Source of the DNA: an uncultured Bacteroidales bacterium
GTDB lineage: Bacteria > Bacteroidota > Bacteroidia > Bacteroidales > Muribaculaceae
Direction: 5' to 3'
DNA length: 64,000 nt
Assembly: GCA_905210435.1 (NCBI GenBank)
Contig: CAJLWO010000001.1
Span: 1 to 64,000, forward strand
In this document: piece after piece, positions 16,795-24,709 of the stretch
Position numbering within the stretch: the first letter of the stretch is position 1
How the letters are laid out: every line of letters starts with the position of its first letter
Notes under the pieces: generated by a model
What the model saw: the letters and a program-made list of their open reading frames with translations, nothing else
The model's database searches: none
Told to the model about the DNA's origin: nothing
Position numbers and translations under genes: made by a program

Positions 16795-17390
16795 AAGTAG
16801 CGGGGAGTTAAAAGTGGTGCTGCGGCGTAAGGGAACACCCTGACCGCCCCGTCAAGATTGTCGGGACGATTGTTGACACGCGTCACCGTCATCCTGAACA
16901 TATAAGGGAGGAAGCGCCACAGATTTACTTTCAGTTTATTGGTAACGGGCACCATTATCAGGCGTCCGTCGTCGGCAAGAGTGACGGTAAAGCGTTTCGG
17001 CTTCGACAGTATGCCGGTATCGCCCGAAGTATATATTCGGGCATCATAGCAGTCGGCACGCCCTGCGGCGGTACATGCACCCATCACGGTACCGGGCAGA
17101 ATATTGCGGTCGGGACTGTCCACCACTATCAGCTTGAAAAATATCGTGCCGGGGTCGGCGATGACGGCAAAAAGCCCCTCGCTGCCCGACATACGCCATA
17201 CCCCCTCTATCGGCATCATGGCTTTGCCATCGAAATACGCATCGGCGTCGGTGACATTCATATTCACGACGCACCCCGACACTCCGGCAAGATATTGCTC
17301 AAGCTCGTCGGGTGCGGCATGCGCCACGCACGGGCGCATTAATACAGCTGAAAGCACGATAATGAGAGAGAGTTTTGCATGCATACGCAT
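16791..17390 (-). CDS. Secreted protein of unknown function (199 aa)
   Basis: Not recognised. Begins MRMHAKLSLIIVLSAVLMRP, a signal peptide cleaved after AHA; the mature ~175 residues are mainly beta (EGVWRMSGSEGLFAVIADPG, IFFKLIVVDSPDRNILPG, DGRLIMVPVTNKLKVNLWRF, FRMTVTRVNNRPDNL). The Cys in VSGCVV, ACTAAGRADC could form disulphides. It sits between the DUF3078 gene (11-nt gap) and the 165-aa gene (4-nt overlap). Confidence 0.7.
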   Translation of the reverse strand: MRMHAKLSLIIVLSAVLMRPCVAHAAPDELEQYLAGVSGCVVNMNVTDADAYFDGKAMMPIEGVWRMSGSEGLFAVIADPGTIFFKLIVVDSPDRNILPGTVMGACTAAGRADCYDARIYTSGDTGILSKPKRFTVTLADDGRLIMVPVTNKLKVNLWRFLPYMFRMTVTRVNNRPDNLDGAVRVFPYAAAPLLTPRYL

Positions 17391-17401
17391 ATCGTCGAGG
17401 A

Positions 17402-18808
17402 TTACAGACGTCCGAGCCTGTAGGAGAAACCAAAACTAAACACCTCGCGCAACTGCCATTTATGCCATTTTGAGTCCTCGTACCGGCCCGTAGTGGAGTC
17501 GTAGCGAAGGTGCACATATATCTGGGTCGACAGGAAGCGGTTGATGCTGAACGACAGCGTATTCTCCCAGTCGCCCTGCAGATACTCATAGTTGGTGAAG
17601 GCCGTGAGCCGCGAGTTGAAACTGATATTGTAGGCAAGTTTCCATTCGAGGCGGCAGTCGATATTGCTACCGTACTGGCTTACCGACGTATGCCCCTCCT
17701 CGATTCCGAACTGGCGTTCGTCGATTTTGTCGTTGGTACATATCTTCAGGTTGTAGGAGAGCGGCGCTATTGACGCGTTGGTCTTGAAATTGCCCGAAGG
17801 GGTGGAGTACTCATACGTCATACCGAGACCGAGATTGAACTCGCCGGGCGAGAGAAACGCTGCCGATAGGTCGTTGGTGTTCTTGCGGTAGTTGTTGAGC
17901 AACTGGGTCTTGAACTGCATCGTGGCCGAGTAGTACCACCGTCTGGCGGCCTTCACGCCGAATTTCGAGTTGATCTGGAAATTATCCTCCGAGATGCTGT
18001 AGTTGCGCAGCGAGTCGTCGGGCGCGCTGTTCAGGCCGAGTTTGTATTGTATTGTATTCTCAAAGAGCAGGTTGGGGTGGAATGTCTGGTTAAGACGCGC
18101 ATTGTATATCCCATGTATTATCGTGTTCAGATTGTTGTTGCCGCCCTGATACCAGTTGGGCGAATTGTAGGCCTGCGAGAACTGTATCATGCCGTCGAAC
18201 TGCTGCAGCCAATGCATCTTCTTCACCTCGACGGCATCGACTGCGCCCTTGACCTCGGATTTGTCAACAGAAATCTCCTCGACGGTGATATGGGCGGTGG
18301 TTGGGTCGACGAAGGCGCGGAAACGCTTGGGTGCTTCGGGAAGTGTGTTGATGTTGTATCTCACATGCTGCGCATTGTCAATCATATAGCGCTGGCGCAG
18401 CTTCCGGTAGCGCAGTATGGCGTCATTGCGGTCGTTGACCCAGTCGAGGGGACCGGGTGCGGGCGTCTCCCTCCCTTCGATTGCGGTGGAGTCGGCGGTG
18501 AGCATCACGTCGTAAGTGTCAAAAATCATCGGCATGAACAGCGTGGTGGGAAGCATGCGGTTGTGCACGTCGAGCGTGGTGTCTATCTCGAATTCCTTCT
18601 CTTCGGCTTTCTCTCCGTTGATGTCGAAATAGTCCACCCATTCCTCGTCGCCGGCGGTGTCGGCGGCAACTGTATCGGCCGGCTCGGCGGCGACTGTCTC
18701 CTCGACCCACTGTCCGTTGACGAAACGGTATTTCTTGGTGACTTGCGCGTTGGCCGCCGTCACCCCCAGCATAAGCACTATGAGCAAGTAATATAATCGT
18801 GTAAGCAT
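17402..18808 (-). CDS. DUF3078 domain outer-membrane protein
   Basis: A 468-residue protein from start 18808 (MLTRLYYLLIVLMLGVTAAN), which gives a proper signal peptide; a start at 18961 would run across the divergent pheS promoter. The N-terminal ~150 residues are acidic and linker-like (VAAEPADTVAADTAGDEEWV, then DTTLDVHNRMLP). The rest shows the DUF3078 pattern with barrel-like strands: WLQQFDGMIQFSQAYNSPNW, YQGGNNNLNTIIHGIYNARL, FNTGLG-type strands and the terminal FSFGFSYRLGRL. Family role unknown; probably an outer-membrane barrel. First gene of the four-gene unit ending with the FNT channel. Confidence 0.85.
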   Translation of the reverse strand: MLTRLYYLLIVLMLGVTAANAQVTKKYRFVNGQWVEETVAAEPADTVAADTAGDEEWVDYFDINGEKAEEKEFEIDTTLDVHNRMLPTTLFMPMIFDTYDVMLTADSTAIEGRETPAPGPLDWVNDRNDAILRYRKLRQRYMIDNAQHVRYNINTLPEAPKRFRAFVDPTTAHITVEEISVDKSEVKGAVDAVEVKKMHWLQQFDGMIQFSQAYNSPNWYQGGNNNLNTIIHGIYNARLNQTFHPNLLFENTIQYKLGLNSAPDDSLRNYSISEDNFQINSKFGVKAARRWYYSATMQFKTQLLNNYRKNTNDLSAAFLSPGEFNLGLGMTYEYSTPSGNFKTNASIAPLSYNLKICTNDKIDERQFGIEEGHTSVSQYGSNIDCRLEWKLAYNISFNSRLTAFTNYEYLQGDWENTLSFSINRFLSTQIYVHLRYDSTTGRYEDSKWHKWQLREVFSFGFSYRLGRL

Positions 18809-18854
18809 ACCCTTGGAAAATTGCTTGCGGTAAACGAAACGTGAAATTTTTTTA

Positions 18855-18891
18855 CAAAGATAGCAAATAATATGGAAATTTCGTAACTTTG
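18855..18891. promoter_or_regulatory. Divergent promoters for the DUF3078 operon and pheS
   Basis: CAAAGATA at 18855-18862 is TATCTTTG on the minus strand (DUF3078 side). TAACTTTG at 18884-18891 faces pheS. The two -7 boxes are only about 20 nt apart, so the promoters overlap. Confidence 0.7.
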
Positions 18892-18967
18892 CACATCTTA
18901 ATACGACGCCATGAAGCATATATGTCTTCATGCCGTTTTTTCCGGAAAAGTTAAAACCCAATTACTG

Positions 18968-19984
18968 ATGATTGATAAGATAAATGCACTCAAGTCAACG
19001 ATAGAAGGACTTACAGCCGCCAGCGATGCCGAAGTGGAGGCCCTCCGCGTCAAGTATCTGAGCAAGAAAGGTGAGGTTTCACTGCTTTTCAATGATTTCC
19101 GCACCGTGCCCGCCGACCGGAAGAAAGCCATCGGACAGGCACTCAACGAATTGAAAAACTTTGCCACGGAGCGCATCAACGCGTTGCGCGACGCCCTCGC
19201 CTCGGCCGATACCGGCCTTGAAGGCATCGACCTGACCCGCACCCCCGCGCCGTTGCGCCTCGGCACACGCCACCCCCTTTCGCTGGTGCGTGAGGAAATC
19301 ATCGCCATCTTCCGCCGTCTGGGCTTCACCGTGGCCGAAGGTCCCGAAATCGAGGACGACTGGCATGTGTTCGAATCGCTCAACTTCGCCGCCGACCATC
19401 CCGCGCGCGACATGCAGGACACATTCTTCATACAGCGCAACCCCGACGTGCTGCTCCGCACCCACACATCGTCAGTACAGACCCGCGTGATGGAGAAGAC
19501 GCAGCCCCCGGTACGTATCATATGCCCCGGCCGCGTATACCGCAACGAAGCCATCTCGGCGCGCGCCCACTGCTTCTTCCATCAGGTCGAGGCGCTCTAC
19601 ATCGACAAGAACGTATCGTTCGCCGACCTGCGCCAGACACTTCTCTACTTCGCCCGCGAGATGTTCGGACCCGACACCAAAATACGTCTGCGCCCGAGCT
19701 ACTTCCCGTTCACCGAGCCTTCGGCCGAAATGGATATATCCTGCGACCTCTGCGGAGGCAAGGGATGCTCATTCTGCAAAGGCACCGGATGGGTGGAGAT
19801 ACTCGGATGCGGCATGGTCGACCCCAACGTGCTCGAAGCCTGCGGCATAGACTCCAAAGTATACTCCGGATTCGCTCTCGGCATGGGCATAGAGCGCATC
19901 ACCAACCTGAAATACAGGGTGAAAGACCTGCGTATGTTCTCGGAAAACGATGTCCGTTTCCTCGACGAATTCATTGACGCATAA
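18968..19984 (+). CDS. pheS: Phenylalanyl-tRNA synthetase alpha subunit
   Basis: Catalytic subunit of the (alpha-beta)2 enzyme that charges tRNA-Phe. Start 18968 (MIDKINALKSTIEGL) gives 338 residues with the N-terminal coiled coil and the class II core: VAEGPEIEDDWHVFESLNF, ARDMQDTFFIQ, LLRTHTSSVQTRVM, FFHQVEALYIDKNVSF and GFALGMGIERI (motif 3). A CxxC-x4-CxxC cluster (Cys259, 262, 267, 270) forms a zinc-knuckle-like insertion common in bacterial PheS. pheT is not nearby. Confidence 0.96.
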   Translation: MIDKINALKSTIEGLTAASDAEVEALRVKYLSKKGEVSLLFNDFRTVPADRKKAIGQALNELKNFATERINALRDALASADTGLEGIDLTRTPAPLRLGTRHPLSLVREEIIAIFRRLGFTVAEGPEIEDDWHVFESLNFAADHPARDMQDTFFIQRNPDVLLRTHTSSVQTRVMEKTQPPVRIICPGRVYRNEAISARAHCFFHQVEALYIDKNVSFADLRQTLLYFAREMFGPDTKIRLRPSYFPFTEPSAEMDISCDLCGGKGCSFCKGTGWVEILGCGMVDPNVLEACGIDSKVYSGFALGMGIERITNLKYRVKDLRMFSENDVRFLDEFIDA

Positions 19985-19994
19985 CAATAAGGAA

Positions 19995-20039
19995 AGTCAG
20001 ACCTGCCGGACCTGTCAGACCCGTCCGACAGGTCCGACA
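19995..20039. repeat. 9-bp-period degenerate array (GTCNGACNN), locus 1
   Basis: Five consecutive 9-mers: GTCAGACCT, GCCGGACCT, GTCAGACCC, GTCCGACAG, GTCCGACAT, directly after pheS. ACCTGTC and GACAGGT within it can form a hairpin. Related arrays are at 26075, 38015, 38881, 49997 and 58645. Confidence 0.8.
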
Positions 20040-20065
20040 TCATCTGACCTCAATCCCATTCGACC

Positions 20066-20443
20066 ATGCCGGGCTGGTTACAATTGCTGAGTGTTGGCGC
20101 CGGAGGTGCCATCGGAGCCATATTCCGTTTTCTGCTGCAATACTGCCTGAGCGGCTCCTACCGCCAGTGGGTCATAGTAGCCGTAAATCTCACCGGAAGC
20201 GCACTTATTGGCGCAGCGTGGGCCATAGCAGGCCGCTACGGTTCATCCGTCATCCTCAACCAGTGGCTCATCGCGGGAGTGCTCGGAGGCTTCACCACCT
20301 ACTCCACGTTCGCGTGGGACAGCTTCGACCTCATCAGGAACGGACGCACACTTGAAGCCGTCCTATACATGGCAGTCACCGTCATAGGCGGATTTTTACT
20401 CTGCGCGTTAGCTTTTAACTGTACCGAAAAATTACTCCGATGA
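20066..20443 (+). CDS. crcB: Fluoride exporter CrcB/Fluc
   Basis: Small dual-topology inner-membrane channel that expels fluoride. The 125 residues span four helices and include the family hallmarks GGxxGAxxR (GAGGAIGAIFRF), VNLTGSALIGA (pore Asn) and GGFTTYSTFAWD. The stop overlaps the nth start by 4 nt (ATGA). No fluoride riboswitch is evident in the short gap after pheS, where the 9-bp array lies. Confidence 0.93.
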   Translation: MPGWLQLLSVGAGGAIGAIFRFLLQYCLSGSYRQWVIVAVNLTGSALIGAAWAIAGRYGSSVILNQWLIAGVLGGFTTYSTFAWDSFDLIRNGRTLEAVLYMAVTVIGGFLLCALAFNCTEKLLR

Positions 20444-21087
20444 CAATAAAACAACGTTATGCCGCGGTCCTTGAGCGCTTTGCCACCGCAATGCCATCGC
20501 CTGAAACGGAGCTGCACTACGACACACCGTTCCATCTGCTCTTGGCCGTGATACTGTCGGCCCAGTGCACCGACAAGCGCGTCAACATGGTCACGCCTCC
20601 GCTCTTCGAGGCATTTCCCACGCCTGAATCGATGGCCGCCGTCACGCCCGACGACGTGTTTCCGTTCATCAGATCCGTATCCTACCCCAACAACAAAGCC
20701 AAATCGCTCGTCGGAGCCGCGCGCACCCTCGTAGAGCGTTTCGGCGGCGAGATGCCTTCCGACATCGACTCGCTCATGGAATTGCCCGGCGTAGGACGCA
20801 AAACCGCCAACGTGATGCTCGCCGTGGTGTTCAACCGCGCCGCGATGGCCGTAGATACCCACGTGTTCCGCGTCAGCGAGCGTATCGGACTGACAACCAA
20901 CTCCAAAAATCCACTCCAGACCGAACGTACCCTCGTAAAATATATTCCCGAGGCCGACATACCCCGCGCCCACCACTGGCTCATACTCCACGGACGCTAC
21001 GTGTGCAAGGCCCGGCGTCCCGACTGCCTCAACTGCCCCATCACCGACCTCTGCCGCTATTTCAGCAGGAACGCGGGCGAACAGTGA
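20440..21087 (+). CDS. nth: Endonuclease III
   Basis: Bifunctional DNA glycosylase/AP lyase removing oxidised pyrimidines. The helix-hairpin-helix LPGVGRKTANVML carries catalytic Lys121, and Asp139 follows in AVDTHVFRVSERIGL. The [4Fe-4S] ligands fit C-x6-C-x2-C-x5-C (Cys189, 196, 199, 205). At 215 residues it has the standard length. Translationally coupled to crcB and 18 nt before the TRIC-family gene, so it belongs to a pheS-crcB-nth-channel unit. Confidence 0.96.
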   Translation: MTIKQRYAAVLERFATAMPSPETELHYDTPFHLLLAVILSAQCTDKRVNMVTPPLFEAFPTPESMAAVTPDDVFPFIRSVSYPNNKAKSLVGAARTLVERFGGEMPSDIDSLMELPGVGRKTANVMLAVVFNRAAMAVDTHVFRVSERIGLTTNSKNPLQTERTLVKYIPEADIPRAHHWLILHGRYVCKARRPDCLNCPITDLCRYFSRNAGEQ

Positions 21088-21105
21088 CAACACAAAAAAT
21101 ACTAC

Positions 21106-21738
21106 ATGGAATCCACTTTCCTCTTCATAATCGAAGCCATCGGCACCTTCGCTTTCGCTATAAGCGGTATAAGGCTTGCCGCATACAAGAATTTCGACCT
21201 GTTCGGAGCCTACACCATCGGCCTTGTCACGGCAATCGGTGGCGGAACGTTGCGCGACCTGCTCCTCGACATACCGGTGTTCTGGATGCAGACATGGATT
21301 TACCTCGCCATCACGGGGCTGGCCCTGGTGATTGTCATCATGTTCCGCCGCATGCTCATCAGCATGAACCGCATGCTGTTTATCTTCGATACGGTGGGTC
21401 TGGCGCTGTTCGTGGTAATAGGCATACAGAAAACCATAGCGACAGACTACCCCATGTGGGTGGCGATGGTGATGGGTGTAATCACCGGCTCGTTCGGCGG
21501 CATCGTACGCGACATCCTCATCAACGTCGAGCCCCTGTTTTTCCGCAAGGACATTTATGCCACTGCCTGCCTCGCCGGTGGATTCGCCTACTGGGGAAGC
21601 AACATGCTCGGATGGAGCGACATGACATCGCAACTGCTGTGCGCCGCCACCATCATCATACTGCGCACGTGCGCCCTGCGCTACAACTGGTCGCTGCCTC
21701 AGCTCAGGTACACCCCCGACGACTCAGCCGACAAATAG
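21106..21738 (+). CDS. TRIC cation-channel family protein (UPF0126/YicG-type)
   Basis: Seven-helix inner-membrane protein of 210 residues, built of two similar halves. The first contains GTFAFAISGIRLAA then GGGTLRDLLLDIPVFW; the second contains FDTVGLALFVVIGIQKTI then GSFGGIVRDILINVEPLFF. The repeated GGxxRDxL motif, with lysines in the pore helices, is diagnostic. Prokaryotic homologues act as K+/Na+-permeable channels; substrate and role in this organism are unknown. Confidence 0.9.
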   Translation: MESTFLFIIEAIGTFAFAISGIRLAAYKNFDLFGAYTIGLVTAIGGGTLRDLLLDIPVFWMQTWIYLAITGLALVIVIMFRRMLISMNRMLFIFDTVGLALFVVIGIQKTIATDYPMWVAMVMGVITGSFGGIVRDILINVEPLFFRKDIYATACLAGGFAYWGSNMLGWSDMTSQLLCAATIIILRTCALRYNWSLPQLRYTPDDSADK

Positions 21739-21862
21739 CCCCGCGTTGACGTTTTTTTACAAACTTTTTTCACGCCCTGAATGTTAAAAAGAGCGTAAAA
21801 CCATTAGCCGCGACCTTCCCGGGTAAGGCACCGCCGGCATCAATCTGTAAAAAAACGCTATT

Positions 21863-22402
21863 ATGAAAACTGTCAAGACCATATACTTTGCCGGAGGCTC
21901 CTTCTGGGGCACACAACAATATATACGCAACTTTAGCGGCGTGGTGTCGACGCGCATCGGCTATGCCAATTCTCTTGTACCGTCTCCGCGCTACCGGGAT
22001 GTATGTCAGGGAAAAACGGGTGCGGCGGAATGCGTCAAAGTGGAGTATGACCCCACACGCATCACCCTTGAGAGTCTTGTACAGCTGTTCATGCTCTCCA
22101 TCAACCCCACGTCGGTCAACCGTCAGGGCAACGATGTCGGCCCGCAGTACCGCAGCGGCATCTACTACACCGACATGGACGACGCCCATACGGTGTTCAA
22201 CGTCGTAAGCGCGCTTGAGGACTCATACGACGCACCGTTCGCAGTGGAAATCCTTCCGTTGGAAAATTTCTACCGCGCCGAAAAATCATTGCAGGATTAT
22301 CTCAGGCGCACCCCCGGAGGCCACTGCACCATAAGTCCGCGCCTGATGGAGTATTCACGCAGCATTCAAGGCGTATTTGACGCCATCAACCCCGCTGTAT
22401 GA
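21863..22402 (+). CDS. msrA: MsrA homologue lacking the catalytic cysteine
   Basis: The fold and most signatures are those of peptide-methionine (S)-S-oxide reductase: SPRYRDVC, NPTSVNRQGNDVGPQYRSGI, FAVEILPLENFYRAE. Normal MsrA attacks the sulphoxide with the Cys of GGCFWG. Here the motif reads GGSFWG: codon TCC (21899-21901) gives Ser13. Other usually conserved sites also differ: the His of the -HQDYL motif is Leu (SLQDYL) and NPxGYC becomes TPGGHC. Cys48, Cys57 and Cys155 remain. The reading frame is otherwise intact at 179 residues. Either a single-base sequencing error or a non-reductase paralogue; the additional changes favour the latter. It stands alone, 124 nt after the TRIC gene, and converges on pdxB. 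Confidence 0.88.
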   Translation: MKTVKTIYFAGGSFWGTQQYIRNFSGVVSTRIGYANSLVPSPRYRDVCQGKTGAAECVKVEYDPTRITLESLVQLFMLSINPTSVNRQGNDVGPQYRSGIYYTDMDDAHTVFNVVSALEDSYDAPFAVEILPLENFYRAEKSLQDYLRRTPGGHCTISPRLMEYSRSIQGVFDAINPAV

Positions 22403-22404
22403 CA

Positions 22405-23433
22405 TTATCCCTCGGTCACTTCGGGTCGGAGGGGATAAGTGTTGCGCAGGCGCTCGAAATGCGCTCCGAATTCCGCCGTACCCCCCTTCTGCCGCAATAT
22501 TACCGTATCCTCAAGCGGGTCATACGACCTCGCCACTGCATCGGCGGTGACATTCTCCACCGCTCCCGCAGGGATGTCGGGAGTCATGCGGTAGTCTATC
22601 CCGAAATAATCGCATAACGCATTTACAGCCATAGTCGTGGCGCGTATCTTGCCGTTGAGCGAATAGCCCGCGATATGAGGCGTGGCAATGTCGACGAGCT
22701 GAAGCAGCCGTTGCGACACCTCAGGCTCGTTCTCCCAGCAGTCAATCACGGCATGCCCGATTGTTCCCGCCTCAAGTGCGGCGACAAGGTCATCATTATT
22801 TACCACGGGGCCTCTCGCCGAATTCATTATCACCGCATCGCGGCGCATGCGCCCGAACAGCGCACTGTCGGCAAGGTGATAGGTGGCATGCCGCCCCTCT
22901 TTCGTCAAAGGCACATGAAATGTCACCACATCGGCCTGCGGCAGAAGTTCGTCAAGCGTAACGCCGTCAAAATCAGGCTCGCGTTCGGCACGTGGCGGGT
23001 CGCACTTCAACACACGCATGCCGAGTTTCTCACCCCAGTCGGCCACGATACTCCCCACATGCCCTACGCCTACCACTCCTATCGTCTTCCCTTCGAGACC
23101 TTCGGGAAACAGTTTCAGCAGCGACGCATATACATATTGCGCCACGGCAGGAGCATTGCATCCTGGCGCCGAAGCGACGGTTATGCCGCGTGAGGCGCAC
23201 CAGGGCAGGTCGATATGGTCGGTCCCTATGGTCGCCGTAGCTATGAAGCGCACGTTGCTGTCGCCTAAAAGGGAAGCATCACACCGCGTGCGCGTACGCA
23301 CAATCATGGCATCGGCACCGGCCACTGCCGCGGGCGTGAACTCACCGGGTGCAAGACGTTCTATATCAAAATAGCCTGCAAGCTCATCGGGCACGCATGG
23401 CACATGACTCTCAATTATCAGTTTCGGTTTCAT
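22405..23433 (-). CDS. pdxB: 4-phosphoerythronate dehydrogenase
   Basis: NAD-dependent D-2-hydroxyacid dehydrogenase giving 3-hydroxy-4-phospho-hydroxy-2-oxobutanoate, second step of DXP-dependent pyridoxal phosphate synthesis. Start 23433 (MKPKLIIESHVPCVPDELAG) gives 342 residues. Features: Rossmann motif GVVGVGHVGS, catalytic Arg in MNSARGPVVNNDDL, Glu in DCWENEPEV and His in TPHIAGYSLNGK. The C-terminal PdxB dimerisation region (about 270-342) separates it from other family members. The stop lies 2 nt from the msrA stop (convergent). Confidence 0.93.
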   Translation of the reverse strand: MKPKLIIESHVPCVPDELAGYFDIERLAPGEFTPAAVAGADAMIVRTRTRCDASLLGDSNVRFIATATIGTDHIDLPWCASRGITVASAPGCNAPAVAQYVYASLLKLFPEGLEGKTIGVVGVGHVGSIVADWGEKLGMRVLKCDPPRAEREPDFDGVTLDELLPQADVVTFHVPLTKEGRHATYHLADSALFGRMRRDAVIMNSARGPVVNNDDLVAALEAGTIGHAVIDCWENEPEVSQRLLQLVDIATPHIAGYSLNGKIRATTMAVNALCDYFGIDYRMTPDIPAGAVENVTADAVARSYDPLEDTVILRQKGGTAEFGAHFERLRNTYPLRPEVTEG

Positions 23434-23533
23434 AATAGCTGCATTACAACATATTATATTAACAGACCGGACACTCCAAAAGATTAGACATCGGGGCACT
23501 TCTGGAGGATGTTGCAGAATTCGAATTTTAAAG

Positions 23534-23655
23534 AGGATGTTGCAGAACTAATATTGACGGTTACATGATGTAGGGCTGCTCCCCGGAGCAGCCGATAACA
23601 AAAGTTGATTATCAGTTGCTTGGCGGCTGCACCGGGGTGCAGCCCTACATCATGA
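23534..23655. repeat. Palindromic repeat, family B, two-hairpin copy with conserved flank
   Basis: The conserved flank (GGATGTTGCAGAACTAATAT, from 23535) leads into GTAGGGCTGCTCCCCGGAGC (23570 on) and ends GCACCGGGGTGCAGCCCTAC (about 23630-23649). Two TTTTGCAACACC / TTTGCAACACCC motifs follow at about 23682-23717, the unit also used in the 10566 and 53094 terminators. This is the most complete family B copy in the window. Confidence 0.85.
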
Positions 23656-23726
23656 CGGGTCATATTTACAATATTATGTAAGTTTTGCAACACCTTCAAG
23701 TTTTAACTTTGCAACACCCGCCGGTC

Positions 23727-24701
23727 TTACACATAGTAGCACGCCGAATAGAGCGCGACATACACCGCAATTATCCCGATCAGCACCCACACTGCGCCGC
23801 GCGGACGGCGTATCGAGAAATAATGCGCCACCTGATAGGCTCCTGTCAGACACAACAACGGGAAATACACCGACAGATTGGCATAATCGACAATCATGAA
23901 CAGCATGGTCGAAATAAGCAGCAGCGTCAGAAAGCCGTTATAGGCGCGGAATTTGGCATTGTAGCTGAGTATCTTCATCAGATTGGCACACATGGCGGCG
24001 AATCCGAGTATCATCGTTATGCCTACGGCCACGAATACCGTAATCATATCCGGCATGCTAAGTCGCGAGAACACGCTCTCAAACTGCGGCCACCCTATAT
24101 CAGACAGTTCCATTACTCCGAAGCCATAAAGTATCCACACGGGACATATTATGCCGATGACAATGGCGAGCACCGACCGGAAATTAAGTATCCTCATCTG
24201 CACCAGCCCGAGTATCGCCACGGGGATATAGAACATGAACGCATATTGCACAAGCGACGCCAGCGACAGCATGAAGAATATGAGGAATACCCTTCTGGTA
24301 GCCGACACATCGCCGTAGCAGCTGAACATCGTCGCAGTGATACCGAGCATAAGCACGCACATCAGCGACCCGCCGTAAAACTGCCCCGCCGTCACAGGCA
24401 GTGACGTCAGCATCACGATGTAGAGCGACGAGGTAAGGGCCGACGGCACCCGCATGAAGTTGAACACTTTGTTGAGCCCGATGAACGATATGGCCGTCAG
24501 TGCCGTCAGCACCAGACTTATGACCAACGACGGCCCGCCATGCGGAAGCCAGCGGTTGGGCGACGGGAACACAGTGCCCCTGCTACCTGTGATTTCATCG
24601 ACATGGCCCGAACGGAATGCCGCATACGTCATCACTGCCGCGATGATAAATATCAGCGTGGTGCAGTTGCGCGAATGGAAGTAACGGTTGAGCCTGTCCA
24701 T
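23727..24701 (-). CDS. Polytopic membrane protein, DUF6427-like
   Basis: Function unknown. A 324-residue protein with about 9-10 membrane helices; an Arg/His-rich N-terminus (MDRLNRYFHSRNCTTLIFII) precedes the first helix. Recognisable patterns are VFNFMRVPSALTSSLYIVML, YAFMFYIPVAILGLVQMRIL and FPLLCLTGAYQVAHYFSIRR, resembling a Bacteroidetes-only DUF found beside purD or gliding-type genes (family name uncertain). It starts 8 nt after purD and ends the cysE-rlmL-purD operon. Confidence 0.75.
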   Translation of the reverse strand: MDRLNRYFHSRNCTTLIFIIAAVMTYAAFRSGHVDEITGSRGTVFPSPNRWLPHGGPSLVISLVLTALTAISFIGLNKVFNFMRVPSALTSSLYIVMLTSLPVTAGQFYGGSLMCVLMLGITATMFSCYGDVSATRRVFLIFFMLSLASLVQYAFMFYIPVAILGLVQMRILNFRSVLAIVIGIICPVWILYGFGVMELSDIGWPQFESVFSRLSMPDMITVFVAVGITMILGFAAMCANLMKILSYNAKFRAYNGFLTLLLISTMLFMIVDYANLSVYFPLLCLTGAYQVAHYFSIRRPRGAVWVLIGIIAVYVALYSACYYV

Positions 24702-24709
24702 GCCTGAAC

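Noticed and set aside
21899..21901. Selenocysteine in the MsrA homologue
   Set aside because: The codon is TCC (Ser), not TGA.
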